Shown here piece by piece: positions 53,134 through 64,000 of a stretch of DNA of 64,000 nt (position 1 is the stretch's first letter; each line of letters opens with the position of its first letter). The position numbers and the translations under genes are program-made. The stretch covers positions 17,187,873 through 17,251,872 of the forward strand of contig NC_088643.1 of assembly GCF_964019385.1 (NCBI RefSeq), read 5' to 3'. This DNA comes from Sycon ciliatum (lineage: Eukaryota; Porifera; Calcarea; Leucosolenida; Sycettidae). Below the pieces are notes generated by a model that was not told where the DNA came from, made no database searches, and was given only the letters and a program-made list of their open reading frames with translations.

Positions 53134-54899
53134 TATCTGAATGTTTGTGCATTTGGACATCGCAGGTAGCTGGTAGCAAAAGGAGAAAATGGCCGTGCTG
53201 GTTATCTGAATATTTGTGCATTTGGACGTCGCATGTAGCTCGGGTAGCAGATGGAGAAAATGGCCGTGCTGGTTATCTGAATGTTTATGCATTTCGACAT
53301 CGCAAGTAGCTGAAGGCAGATGGAGAAAATGGCCGTGCTGGTTACCTGAATGTTTGTGCATTTGGACATCGCAAGTAGCTGATAGCAGATGGAGAAAAAC
53401 GTTCTGCTGGTTATATGAATGTTTGTGCATTTAGACATCGTAAATAGCTGACAGGAGATGGAGAAAATGGCCGTGCTGGTTTTCTGAACGGTTATGCATT
53501 TGGCCATCTCAAGTAAGTTAGCTCGGGTAGGAGATAGAGAAAATGGCTGTGCTGGTTATCTGAATGTTTGTGCATTTGAACATCGTAAATAGCTGACAGG
53601 AGATGGAGAAAATGGCCGTGCTGGTAGTGGTAATCTGAAGGTTCGTGCATTTGGATATCGCAAGTACTCTAGCTGGTAGCAGATGGAGAAAATGGCCGTG
53701 CTGGGTATCTGAGTGTTTGTGCATTTGGACCTCGCAAGTAGCTGGTAGCAGATTGAAAAATGGCCACACTGGCGATCTGAATGTTTCTGTATTTGGACAT
53801 TGCAAGTATCTGGTAGCAGATAGAGAAAATGGCCGTGGTGGTTTTCTGAATGTTTGTGCATTTGGACATTGCAAGTAGCTGGTAGCAGATGGAGGAAATG
53901 GCCGTGCTGGTTATCTGAATGTTTATACGTTTGGAGATCGCAAGTAGCTCAGGTAGCAGATGGGGGAAATGGCTGTGCTTGTTATCTGAATGTTTGTGCA
54001 TTTGGACATCGCAAGTCGCTGGTGGCAGATGGAGAAAATGGCCGTGCTGGTTATCTGAATGTTTGTGCATTTGGACATCGCTAGTAACCGATAGCAGATG
54101 GATAAAATGGCCGCGCTGGTTATCTGAATGCTTGTGCATTTGGACATCGCAAGTGGTTGGCAGCAGATGGAGAAAATGGCCGTGCTGGTTATCTGAATGA
54201 TTGTGCTTTTGGACACCGCAAGTAGCTGGTAGCAGATGGAGAATATGGACGTTCTGGTTATCTGAATGTTTGTGCATTTGGACATCGCAAGTAGCTGATC
54301 AGTAGCAGATGGAGAAAATGGTCGTGCTGGTTATCTGAATGTTTGTGCATTTGGACATCGCAAGTAGGTGGTAGGAGATGAAGAAAGTGGCTGTGCTGAT
54401 TATCTGAATATTTGTGCATTTGGACATAACAAGTAGCTGGTAGCAAATGAAGAAAATGGTCGTGCTGGTTATCTAAATGTTTGTGCCTTTGGACATCGCA
54501 AGTAGCTGGTAGCAGATGGAGAAAATGGTCATGCAGGTTATCTGAATGTCTGTGCGTTTAGAGACATCGCAAGTAGCTGGTAGCAGTTTGAGAAAATGGC
54601 CGTGCTGGATATCCGAATGTTTATGCATTAGGACATCGCAAGAATCTTGTAGCAGATGGATGAAATGAGCGTGCTGGCTATCTTAATGTTTATGCATTCG
54701 ACTTACTGAACATCTCAAATATCTATTAGTAGATCGCAAGTAGCTGGTAGCAGTTTGAGAAAATGGCCGTGCTGGATATCCGAATGTTTATGCATTAGGA
54801 CATCGCAAGAATCTTGTAGCAGATGGATGAAATGAGCGTGCTGGCTATCTTAATGTTTATGCATTCGACTCACTGAACATCTCAAATATCTATTAGTAG
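53134..54899. repeat. 69-bp satellite array 6
   Basis: Ends in a 167-bp direct duplication (54566-54732 and 54733-54899) that includes non-satellite bases (CTGAACATCTCAAATATC). Confidence 0.9.
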
Positions 54900-56120
54900 A
54901 TGGGGAAATTGGTCATCCTGGTTATGTAAATGTTTTAAGGCATTCGGGCAGAAAATGGTAGCAGGTGGAGAAACTGGTCGTGCCGGTTATAAGAATGTTT
55001 ATGCATTCGGACATCACAAGACTTGTGATGTCCGCATGCATAAACAATACTTAGTATAGCTGGTAGCAGAAGAAGAAATTGGTCGTGCTGGTTATCTGAA
55101 TGTTTATGCATCCGGACATCGCAAGTATCTCGTAGCAGATCAAGAAACTGCCTGTGCTGGTTAGCTGAATATTTGAGCACTAGGTCATCGCAAGTATCTG
55201 GTAGCAGATGAGAAAATTGGTCGTGCTGGTTATTCGAATGTTGTCTGGTAACAGATGAGGAAACTGGTCATGCTGGTTATCCGAATGTGTATGCATTGAC
55301 ACAAATCAAGTATCTTGTAGCAGATGGGGAAATTGGTCGTGCGGGTTATCCGAATATGTACGCATTCGGACATCGCAAAAATCAGGTACCGGATGGAGAA
55401 AATGGTCGTGCTGGATATCTGAATATGTATGCATTCGGACATCGCAAATATCTGGTAGCAGATGGGGAGATTGGTCGTGCTGGTTATCCGAATGTTGTGA
55501 ATTAGGATATCGCAAGAATCTGGTAGCAAGTGGAGAAAATGGTCGTGCTGGATATCTGAATGTTTATGCATTCGGACATCGCAAGTATCTGGTAGCAGAT
55601 GGGGAAATTGGTCGTGCTGGTTATCCGAATGTTTATGAATTCGGATATCGCAAGAATCTGGTAGCAAGTGGAGAAAATGAGCGTGCTGGTTATCTGAGTG
55701 TTTATGCATTCGTACGTCGCAAGTATCGGGTGGCAAGTGGAGAAAATGGTCGTACTTGTTATCTGAATGTGTGTGTGCATTTGGACATCGCAAGTATCTG
55801 GTATCAGGTGGACAAACTGATCGTGATGGTTATCTGAATGTTAATTCTTTCGGACATTTCAAGTATCTGGTAGCAGATAGAGAAACTGGTCGTTCCCGTC
55901 ATTCGAATGCTCCTGCATTTGGACACCGCAAGTATCTTGTTGCAGATGGGGAAAATGGTTGTGCTGGTTATCCGAATGTTTATACATCCGGATATCACAA
56001 GTATCTGTTAGCAGATGGAGAAATAGGTCGTGCTGGTTATCCGAATGTTTATACATCCGGATATCACAAGTATCTGTTAGCAGATGGAGAAATAGGTCGT
56101 GCTGGTTATCCGAATGTTTA
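54900..56120. repeat. Satellite array 7, divergent subfamily B
   Basis: Same 69-bp period with fixed differences: AAGTATCTGG for AAGTAGCTGG, GGTCGTGCTGG, GCATTCGGAC. With TAT in place of TAG, the plus frame of the monomer is open (FGHRKYLVADGENGRAGY type), for example 55756-56139. A further 90-bp piece lies at 56586-56675. Confidence 0.9.
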
Positions 56121-56585
56121 TCGTAATTCCGCGTATTAAAGCCCACTGGCCTATATCCGGATATAAGCCCATGAGCTAATAAACAGACACAAATGCAATT
56201 CGAGTGTCAAGTAGAATTTTTCACAATCAGGACTCTTCCTACCATGGTACAGCAGGTCAGTGCAGTTTACCAGTAGAGTATGGTAGACCTGTAGCGGCCT
56301 GACTCCTAAATACGTCCCTTCATACATACAAGCATGCGCAAGAAAATAAATCATTCTCTTTGGTCTCAACTTCTTTTTGTCCGGTTGGCCAAAGTAGCCG
56401 TCGTCTAGGGCCAGGCGTAAAACCCTAAAGACCCACTATGAGCACGGACTTGTACTTTTTCGTGAACTTTCAAAATTCGAATATCGGCCCATGGGCTAAA
56501 AAGGAACATGTTTTAATGAATATTTCATCCCCAAACTGCATTATTTCACATATAAGCCCATGGGCTTATATGTGCGGAATTACGG
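56121..56585. mobile_element. 465-bp TA MITE with GCCCATGGGC palindromes
   Basis: TCGTAATTCCGCG and its partner CGGAATTACGG are the ends; TA at 56119-56120 and 56586-56587. Subterminal AAGCCCATGGGCTTATATG blocks recur. Satellite B continues on both sides. Related to 59677-59960. Confidence 0.75.
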
Positions 56586-56675
56586 TATGCATTCGGACAT
56601 CGCAAGTATCTGGTAGCAGATGGGGAAATAATTGGTCGTGCTGGTTATTCGAATGTTTATGCATTCGGACAGTAC

Positions 56676-56764
56676 CGTAAATGTATCCCCCTACTGCATG
56701 ACATGTTGCATCACAGTAGTCTACGGTGCAGGCATGGCTAGGAACATTCCGCTGTCAGCTACAT
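56676..56764. other. Short unassigned stretch
   Basis: End of satellite to the target duplication GCTACAT (56758-56764). Confidence 0.5.
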
Positions 56765-57758
56765 CAAGAGTCCATAACCCCCCAGAGTGTGCAACTCGTG
56801 ATCCTTCTCAGCACAAATCAGTGCCGCAACGAAATCCAAACTTCATACGTCATGTAGTGAGTAGCTATGACGAAATGGGAAGTTTGGCCCGGACCTACTT
56901 CGCCCGTTTGCCCAATTTGGGGTCTTTCTTTACGAATCCACGGTCAGGTACTAGGTACCCATCCACGGTCAGGTACGTAACACGCCTGGAAAGGCTCAAG
57001 TACACAAAGAAATATTTTAGAGTTGTCGAACAGTTTTCTCTTTTGAGTGTCTCTCCGATAAGAGAAGAACAATGGCCACTGTTGAACCTAAAGCAAAGCG
57101 CTCCCCATTGTCGCCGGAGTGCAGTGTCTCTGTGGACGATATTCGTCAGTTTTTGTTCGATCTGGGCTCCTCATTTTCTTCTCTCGATTGTTGGAAATTG
57201 TTAATTCTTCCAGCACCTGGATAGAGATTTATTGCTCGAAGTCTGTGCTTCTCACATGCAATGGAACACCCGTCAATTTGAACCGTCTGGTTGTGAACCC
57301 AGCAGGAACATTCACTGCAGGTTGAAGCACATCTACTTCGAAATCGATCGGGTCTTCATGCCGTGTGCCAAGAGCTATTTCCATCAAATCTTGTAAATCT
57401 ATATCCATGCCTATTCTTGCTATCCCGGAGTCACGAACTCTCCCAATACAAGCTTTTCAGACAACGAGCAGAGAAACTCTCTTCAAATAAAAAAATTCTG
57501 TGACTGTGAAATCAAAGCCGTTCTGCTGACACTGCATAGCCCGTGCAGCAAACGTTTTACGTGACACTTCCGTGGCTTGCTTCAAAGCAACCTTCAACTA
57601 ATTGGAACCCCCGCCGGATGTACCAGATATGCACATGGGGATATGGCCCCATCCGCCCATGCTTGCCCGGGGACCGGATGACGCAATGTTTGGATTTCGT
57701 TGCGCCAGACCCCAACCTGGAGTTGCACACTCTGTCTCTGGGGGGTTATGGACTCTTG
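56765..57758. mobile_element. 994-bp CAAGAG-family element, 7-bp TSD
   Basis: The first 19 bases CAAGAGTCCATAACCCCCC and their exact complement form the ends; the match resumes with TGTGCAACTC after a 6-bp insertion on one side. GCTACAT flanks both sides (56758-56764, 57759-57765). A 190-aa ORF (56632-57204) crosses the left end and so is not an element gene. No transposase is seen. Confidence 0.85.
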
Positions 57759-57765
57759 GCTACAT

Positions 57766-58956
57766 GCACATGCCTTTTGAAGTACATGTATTGAGAACCT
57801 TGGCAGCGGAAAGAGCGTTTCAAAGAGCCCTAGAAGGCTAGATTGTCAAAATCAAGGGAACAGAACATAAGTGATGGTGGAGTGAACTACAACTGGCCAA
57901 TCGCTGGCCAGTGGTGGTGAAGTGTGCAGCATCTTGGCCTGATGAGTACAACAAGTGTCTTGCTGCTATGCCCTCCAACACGGACAAGTCAGCAAGCAAG
58001 CAGGGCCCGCACCACATACTAACCAGGGAGTAGAAAATACACGGTATTTTACTACTCCCCTACACTAATCTCAAGAAGGGCTGAGGGCTTCCTGCAGCTT
58101 CATCTCTGAAATAGGGAATCTATTTTCCTTATTTCCCTGACACTACACACAGCGCAAAACAACACGATTCAATACCAGCGTTGATTGAAAGGCACATATT
58201 ATAATTATGATAGTGCCGTGTCACAGGACGCCCCTGTGTACCGGCGCGAAAACGTGGAAAAACCTGATGGCAACCGACCGTCATACTTTGCACATGAAGC
58301 ACCACCACATCGTCCCTGTGGCAGATAAGTCACAGAACATTGCAAGGAGGGACCCCGCTGACTACACATACTTGCAACACTGGGGAGTGCATCCTAAAAC
58401 GAAAACAAAAAATCTTGAAGAAGTCAAAATAATTATGCGAGCGGAGTAAAAACAAATGTAGCGTGCGCTCTATCGCGCTGTGTCATGGCCCATCGGCGGG
58501 CAGATGTTTTGAGACTTTATAGAGCATGCATTCATGGTCAATGTTCAATAGCAACAACAATTACCGCTTGTGCTGAACAAGGGTTGCAACAGCTAGAACA
58601 CAAGTCATGAGTCATTTTGTGGAAAGGCAAGTACGTGGAAGATATAGAATTGCGTCGAGCGGCAGACGTACTCCTAGGAGGAGGGGTTCTGAACGACAAT
58701 TAGGAAGAACTCCTTATCTACAGGGCAGACAGAAGTGGACACGTGTACAGCACAACGCACAGATGCACATGTACGCACGCAATGAGAAAGATGGGATGTG
58801 TCAACGCGCATACATGATCCCAAAGGTACATTGTACAGCACACGCAGCTGTTCACTTTGCAGTGGAAGTACTGTGAGCAGTGGAAATTCCCTACAATCCT
58901 CCGGATCTGGACGGGAGAGTGACTCCACAGAGGCTGGCTGTAACTATGGGTCACAC
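57766..58956. other. Unassigned sequence
   Basis: About 1.2 kb without recognised coding. A hairpin at 58024-58059 (CAGGGAGTAG ... CTACTCCCC) fits the mini-element family seen at 5674 and 30076. The ORFs of up to 89 aa match nothing that I know. Confidence 0.4.
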
Positions 58957-59320
58957 CAAGAGTACATAACCCCCAAGAGTGTGTGCAACTCCAGCTATAG
59001 GTCCGCGACGGCAGAACTTCACATCACATGACAAACCCGCAAACATGATTATTTCACACCCTGCGCATGATAGATACAGGGTTGTTGTTGTTGTTACTTT
59101 ATTTTACTTCACCAGAATTACAGGCAGTAGAATGCCTCTCACTAGACCAGGTCTAGTTCTCACAAATGATGAAGAGGTTCAACTCTCTTGTGGTCATTTT
59201 GCACTGTTTGCCAGCGTAACCGTTTCGAACCACGTCACGTAATGTGAAGTTCTGCCGTCGCAGCACTGTGTAGAGGTTGTACAGGTGTAGTTGCACACTC
59301 TTGAGAGCAATGTACTCTTG
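58957..59320. mobile_element. 364-bp CAAGAG-family element with nested insertion
   Basis: Ends CAAGAGTACAT and ATGTACTCTTG, with subterminal CAAGAGTGTG-TGCAACT shared by both sides. The flanks GTCACAC and GTCACGG agree at 5 of 7 positions, a decayed duplication. A second inverted-repeat element (59005-59261, ends GCGACGGCAGAACTTCACAT) lies inside. Confidence 0.65.
59005..59261 (-). mobile_element. Nested element with CAA tail
   Basis: Inverted ends of about 20 bp plus CACGTGAC-like extensions. Near 59081-59112 the minus strand reads AAATAAAGTAACAACAACAAC, another retroelement-type tail. Confidence 0.5.
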
Positions 59321-59676
59321 GTCACGGGCAGCAGCAGAGGGTGCAGTGTTCCTGGTGGCAGAACTGGGGCCGTCAATGGAGAGTAGGGCAATTCTGGGCC
59401 GTCATCCCGTATGCTCATGCCTCTCTTATCCGCATATCGAAGTTACAGGCAACTCCGTCCACCGGGCACCCAACGGGCAAGTTCTAGTGGAAATATTACT
59501 ACTCTTTTGACAACAATCTTTTGTGGAAATAGTGACATCATATGCCAGATCTCCGGTACTTCCCCACCAAAATGTATGTGATTCAGAAATGCGGATGTTT
59601 CCTAGTCACGGGCAGTGCCCGGTCCCGGACTGCCCGGAAAAGAGAGATTTGGGCTCACAACTTCACATACTGTATA
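59321..59676. other. Unassigned sequence
   Basis: No recognised feature; ORFs under 80 aa. Confidence 0.4.
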
Positions 59677-59960
59677 CCGTAGTTCCGCGCATATAAGCCC
59701 ATGGGCCTATATCCGGATATAAGCCCACCTCCGTTTATAGGCCCATGGGCTAATAAACAGACCCAAACACCGTACTACAGCATGTCAGTGCAGACTACAT
59801 TACCAGTACCGGTACCTATGGTAGGCGGACAACCGGCACGGACTTGTACTTTTTCGCGTGCCAGCTGCCTTCAAAATTCGAATATAGGCCCAGGGCTAAA
59901 AAACGAACCATTGCATAATTTCGTATATTAGCCCATGGGCTTATATGCGCGGAACTCCGG
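59677..59960. mobile_element. 284-bp TA MITE with GCCCATGGGC palindromes
   Basis: CCGTAGTTCCGCGCATATAA and its near-exact complement are the ends; TA at 59675-59676 and 59961-59962. Second member of the 56121-56585 family, with several internal GCCCATGGGC copies. Confidence 0.7.
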
Positions 59961-60817
59961 TAAGCAGAAATATTCGTCTGGAATTTAATTTCGTACTTTT
60001 CGTCCAAGGAGCTTTTGGACAAAATTAAATGCCGGACTAATGCCGATTTAGTCCAGCTTTTGAATACACTCTTATGATCCATGGACGAAATTTACAACCG
60101 GACGAACTCCCTTTCTTTGGAGTTGGACGAAATTATTGACCGACGAAATTTTCTGCCTCTACAGTACTGTAAAAGATGTAATTATTTTCGGTGTAACTTT
60201 TTTTAATTTCGGTGATTTCGGTAGAGAAACCAGGCACCTAAATTTAATTTACACCTAAAAGTCACTAGAGTATGAACTGTATGCGGAGGAAATGCTAGTC
60301 ACCTTCATAATCCTACATTACACCTGAAACCTGGCAGGTCCCTGGCACCGGAATTTTAATGCACCTAAAATTACATGTTTTTATGATACGGTAGTATACT
60401 CGTACGCCAAATCAGCGTTCTTCAAATTCAGGTTTGTACTGAGATGTACTTGCCCTACCAGGATTGCAATCCACTCAAGCAGCCAGCCACCCCCCCCCCA
60501 ATAGCTCTACGTCCCAACACAGACTCCCTTTGTATACAAGTACCTGGTGCGACAAACAACTGTGGACATACCTGGTGCAACGAGGATTTCGTGCTTCTTG
60601 GAACGAATGCGAAGAAACGTCAGGTCGTCCTGAGCGAAAGCAAATAATCACTCAGATGGTGAGCCAAGGAAAATATTTTAAAATTTAAACAAGGAAAATT
60701 GTGGGGCACAAGTTATGCAAATAATAAATAATAGAAAAAAATGATCGTGTCCGTTCCCGTGGCTTAGGGAACTCACGACGGCAGCTAACACCCGGTAAAG
60801 CCTAGCGAAAGCAAATA
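59961..60817. other. Unassigned AT-rich sequence
   Basis: GGACGAAATT-type repeats near 59990-60140. The block near 60745-60800 (GTTCCC, GGGAACTCACGACGG, GCTAACACCCG) matches the interior of the 127-bp CAAGAG MITE, so a related element probably lies here. A minor ORF at 60444-60647 is not recognised. Confidence 0.4.
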
Positions 60818-60964
60818 CAGCATGGTACTATAACATCCAGGTTGGCTTTGGCTTTTTCCTGTTCTTCTGTGACTTGTGGAGGCATGTTGTGCTTTGGGAC
60901 ATGCAATGTGACAGTCACCTGCACGCAACGACTGTTGCACTAACCTGGATGTTTTACCATGCTG
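60818..60964. mobile_element. 147-bp TA MITE
   Basis: CAGCATGGTA and TACCATGCTG ends extend with AACATCCAGGTT; TA at 60816-60817 and 60965-60966. Confidence 0.7.
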
Positions 60965-61401
60965 TATTGTTTTGTAAAAATAAAAAAATAAAATGAAAAC
61001 AACTTCAAGGAACATGATTGTCACCAGGTCAGGGTGCAACAATCATCTTTTCTTCAGACATCCTCAGCAGGACACACTACCAGTATCTACAAGAGTACAT
61101 GAGCGTGCCACTCTGATCGCTGGGCTAAGGTGCTCCGTGCAATGGCGCTGTGTGCCACGCGCTGCCCCCATTACGTAGTGAAATGATGATCAAGCTTACT
61201 GGATTGGAGTTTTTCCCTACAGTTTACGAGCAACAAATTCATGCATAATACGGGAGGTTCAAAAGCAATGCCTGTGTGCGACGCATCACGTACAAAAATA
61301 TCCAAAGTCTCAGATAAAACCGAATTCGGAAGCTGGAAACCGTAGCAGATCAATTATGATGCAATGCGCCGGCTGATTACCCAGGTCGTGGCTACATAAT
61401 A
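60965..61401. other. Unassigned sequence
   Basis: Holds a lone CAAGAGTACAT at 61090-61100. Its possible partner at 61654 (TCTACTCTTG) is not flanked by a matching 7-mer, so no element is called. Confidence 0.35.
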
Positions 61402-61579
61402 GAGAGGTTAAGATGCACGTTAGTTCCGACGCGACACGCAATTTCACGTCAAATTTGGCGTCAAACTCCAAATTTCGACGCGAGCTACAGGTCACTTGCG
61501 TTGTTTTTCGACGAGCGAGCCAAATAGCGCGAGCTGAACTTTCACGTCACATCAGAAATAACGTGCATCTTAACCTCTC
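61402..61579. mobile_element. 178-bp TA MITE
   Basis: GAGAGGTTAAGATGCACGTT and its complement are the ends; TA at 61400-61401 and 61580-61581. Tc1/mariner-like target, non-coding. Confidence 0.75.
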
Positions 61580-61977
61580 TAATGTTGGCAGCGCGCCACA
61601 CCACGCCAGACCCGATGCGCACAGCTGCATACTCTAGGGGGTTATCTACTCTTGCCAGTTACAACTGGTGAGCACAATCATATCACCAGGGTGCATGCTT
61701 CCATATTTTTAGAGGCTGCCGTGTTCTCAGGCTCCACGGTCTTCAGCGCATGACTTCACCACCAACGGCCATTCAAAAATATGTAACAAAGACCTGAGGT
61801 AGAAGCAGAGTGGGCACAGCGGAATGCTACTCACTGCTGGATCGATGTCACGGATACACGAGCGTGCCTTGCTCGTCAGTTGGTGGATTAGACTGGCGTA
61901 GTGCACGGTGGTCGTGTTGTCCAGGCTGGTGCGAATCGGAATGCCTGGCAGCAACCGAATGATGCACATGCACAGGT
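61580..61977. other. Unassigned sequence
   Basis: Nothing recognised apart from the CAAGAG-like end at 61630-61654. Confidence 0.35.
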
Positions 61978-62068
61978 GCACAAACACACACACACAGATA
62001 CACGTGCGCACGCACACACAGCCACACAAGCGCCCACAGACACGGCCACAGACACACACACACACGCG
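61978..62068. repeat. CA-rich simple sequence
   Basis: Degenerate (CA)n with GCGCACGCG interruptions; it produces cysteine/valine-rich shadow ORFs. Confidence 0.85.
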
Positions 62069-63553
62069 CGCACGCGTAGTCAGGAAGGCATACATCAATA
62101 AACATGTGATGTGCGATTGTGTTGGCATATGACTAATACATGTACTACTAGTAGCACGAAATCAGTTGAACTGAAGTGGATTTTCACGTTTTCTGCACAC
62201 AACACGTTCCCCTGCATGATTACTCAGCACTTAGAATTAAACACGAACAAAACAGCAATTTCAGGCCATTGTTGCGCTCACCATCTGAGTTTACAACGAT
62301 CGTCCCTACAACGCCCTTGTGGGACGCAATTTTCTTGATGGCTTCATCAATCTCCGCCTGCATTCACCATAGTTGAATACCACAACAACTGTCTGCGTCA
62401 AAAGCTGCTGACAAAAATCCATCTACAAGAGAACTTTGGTCAATACCATAGCTATGTCGTGAATTCTCCTCCCCTCCTAACGTCTTCGAAGGCTTGAATA
62501 TTCGGAGTTAGAAACGTTTTGACAGTATGTCCCGAGTTCACCCAGTTGGGCTTCGTTCAGACGCCCCCACCAAAACTCCTCGCTACATGTATTTCAAAAC
62601 AACCTATCTGGACAGTTATTACATCAACACGTAAGTCGTTCCTACGACTATCGAATGTGACTTTATAGTAGTTTGATTCCTGCAAACATACAGAGCTTGA
62701 AAATTTTGGATGTGAAATTATGGCTCAGCTGAGCTCATGCTCAGGAGTCAGGACTCAGCTCAGGTGCCTGGTCAGGCCCTGGCATGTGCATGCCCCGGCA
62801 TGCCAGGCAGGGAGTCGTACAAACCGGGGGCCCTGCCAGTTCCCTGGTTTCGAGTCATTACCACGGCAACGAGGGGTTGACTTTTTTTGACGGGCTGTGA
62901 ACGTCACGTGGACGTGTCCTTTTTTCGCACACGACCGAGGCTGACTGACTCACTGAGTGACATGTCGACAGGACGTTTGACGTCTGGAAATTTTTTAGTC
63001 TTTGACTCATTACAGCATCTGATGATCTTAGCAAAATGAAGAGAAAGGGCTTGAAATGTTCGAGTTCGAGTGATACACAGCCACTGTCTTTCCGTGACTC
63101 GCTCAGCCAACCACAGCTGGAATGGATGTGTGGGAGAGGGGACGAAGTGACCCATGGCATCGCTAGCCATTCTGCAGTTTTGCTGGGTCCGCAACTCTGC
63201 TGCTGTAGCGCCCTGGTTCAACCGTTGTAAATGTTACAGGCCAGGGAGGACAGTCGGGTATTTCCCACTGAACAACTAACAGCGTTTGCAGGAGGCAGCC
63301 GCAGCAGTGCAACCCCAAACAAGCCCGAACAACTAAGTTACTTCTCGTAACAAGATAAAATAGCAAGCTACATCAAGCTAAATCTCCAGTGCCGCTGCAG
63401 TGATGTTGATGGAGAAAGTGGTCTAGCGAGCATCAATACAGCATTTGTGCGTTAGTCGAAACGGTGCGCATTCTGCTCTGAATTCCATGACAGAGACTTG
63501 AAAAGCAAAAAAATCGTTGGACACCTGTGCACATGTGAGCTCACCTACTAAAA
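62069..63553. other. Unassigned sequence
   Basis: About 1.5 kb with no recognised gene or repeat. A half-copy of the CAGGGAGTCGTA motif lies at 62807, and small overlapping palindromes (CATGCCCCGGCATG) near 62787. Confidence 0.35.
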
Positions 63554-64000
63554 ATGATGCCAGCAGCAGCAGCAGCACATTTAGTGGCGAACAGTGAAGT
63601 TGCGAAAGACAGGAGAGAGCCAAGGCTCAAGAGCAGTGATGGCCTTTCTTCAGGAGAAGTTTCTCTGGCCAGTGCCAATGCAAACGCTGCAAAGGCAGCA
63701 GAAGCTGAAGGCGCTGGCAGCAGAATGCCGCCACCGCTAGTATGGATGTGCACAGCATGCAAGCTGGTGCACCCTGCACTGCTCCCACTGTGTGACAACT
63801 GCAGGACTGAGCGGGCGGTCGGGAGCAAGCGGCCGCGGGCGGTTGGGCAAGAAGATGAAACTACCGGCTTGCTAGCGCTACAAACATCGCCCGCAGTACG
63901 CATGCAAATGGACGGGCTCCCACCAGCTCCGTCGCCCGAGCCTCTGCTGGATCGGATAAAGGCGCTGGTAGCAAGGTTATCAGCAAGCGAGATTGAGTCT
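63554..64000 (+). CDS. Partial ORF with RanBP2-type zinc finger
   Basis: Open from ATG 63554 (second ATG 63557) to the window end, 149 codons with no stop; an in-frame TGA precedes it at 63536. An Ala-rich N-terminus is followed by W64-x-C66-x2-C69-x10-C80-x2-C83, the exact cysteine spacing of a RanBP2-type zinc finger, with His where Asn is usual. A basic KRPR stretch follows at 92-95, then a Pro-rich region and a likely helix (LLDRIKALVARL). RanBP2-type fingers bind RNA or ubiquitin. It may be ORF1 of a LINE or a host gene; the window does not decide this. Confidence 0.5.
   Translation, partial: MMPAAAAAHLVANSEVAKDRREPRLKSSDGLSSGEVSLASANANAAKAAEAEGAGSRMPPPLVWMCTACKLVHPALLPLCDNCRTERAVGSKRPRAVGQEDETTGLLALQTSPAVRMQMDGLPPAPSPEPLLDRIKALVARLSASEIES

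Noticed and set aside
33225..56120. CRISPR-like array
   Set aside because: The period is one uniform 69-bp monomer with no unique spacers, in a eukaryotic setting with no cas genes.
56632..57204. 190-aa plus ORF as a transposon gene
   Set aside because: It begins outside the CAAGAG element in satellite sequence and crosses the left end, so it is a chance fusion.
57930..57970. CTGATGAG at 57939 as a plus-strand hammerhead
   Set aside because: No GAAAC partner and no pairing for stems I-III.
61090..61654. A further CAAGAG-family element
   Set aside because: Only CAAGAGTA is shared between the ends, and the 7-bp flanks (GTATCTA, CCAGTTA) do not match.

Overview
This is eukaryotic, repeat-dominated DNA, most likely from an invertebrate animal; I cannot name the species. 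The grounds are Ty3/gypsy, LINE and Penelope-like remnants, many TIR elements with clean target-site duplications, hammerhead ribozymes of the short-stem-III type known from animal retroelements, satellite DNA, and no bacterial-style operon. I found no convincing single-copy host gene. The only long intact coding sequence is a retrotransposon gag-pol.

Layout. 1-5.57 kb: a mosaic of foldback repeats, 70-bp palindromic units, hammerhead-bearing repeat units and a first copy of a 2.6-kb element. 5.57-17.8 kb and 19.05-27.4 kb: two nearly identical copies of one segment. Each holds, in order, a hammerhead ribozyme, a decayed Penelope/GIY-YIG-like remnant, a pure (CAA)n array (1,992 repeats in the first copy, 669 in the second), a cluster of small TIR elements and the 2.6-kb element. 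Between them (18.2-19.05 kb) lies an inverted piece of the same material. 27.4-33.2 kb: a 5'-truncated LINE reverse transcriptase, a hAT-type MITE, a LINE tail, another TIR element and two more hammerheads. 33.2-56.7 kb: about 15 kb of a 69-bp satellite in several arrays. It is interrupted by an intact Ty3/gypsy element with identical LTRs and by Tc1/mariner-, Harbinger- and unclassified MITEs, an inverted pair of tRNA-like SINE heads and a hammerhead unit flanked by direct repeats. 56.7-64 kb: more TIR elements and unassigned sequence, ending in a partial ORF with a RanBP2-type zinc finger that runs off the window.

Two signals stand out. First, seven hammerhead ribozymes (five distinct sequences by context, three stem designs), all on the minus strand, sit in a repeat family that includes a 479-bp unit bounded by 59-bp direct repeats, as expected of retrozymes or Penelope pseudo-LTRs. 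Second, a family of DNA elements with CAAGAGT... ends makes 7-bp target duplications (GCTACAT, ATAATAG, GTACTAC), ranges from 30 bp to 2.6 kb, and is not one I can assign to a named superfamily. The satellite acts as a clean recorder of insertions because its known monomer sequence shows each empty site.
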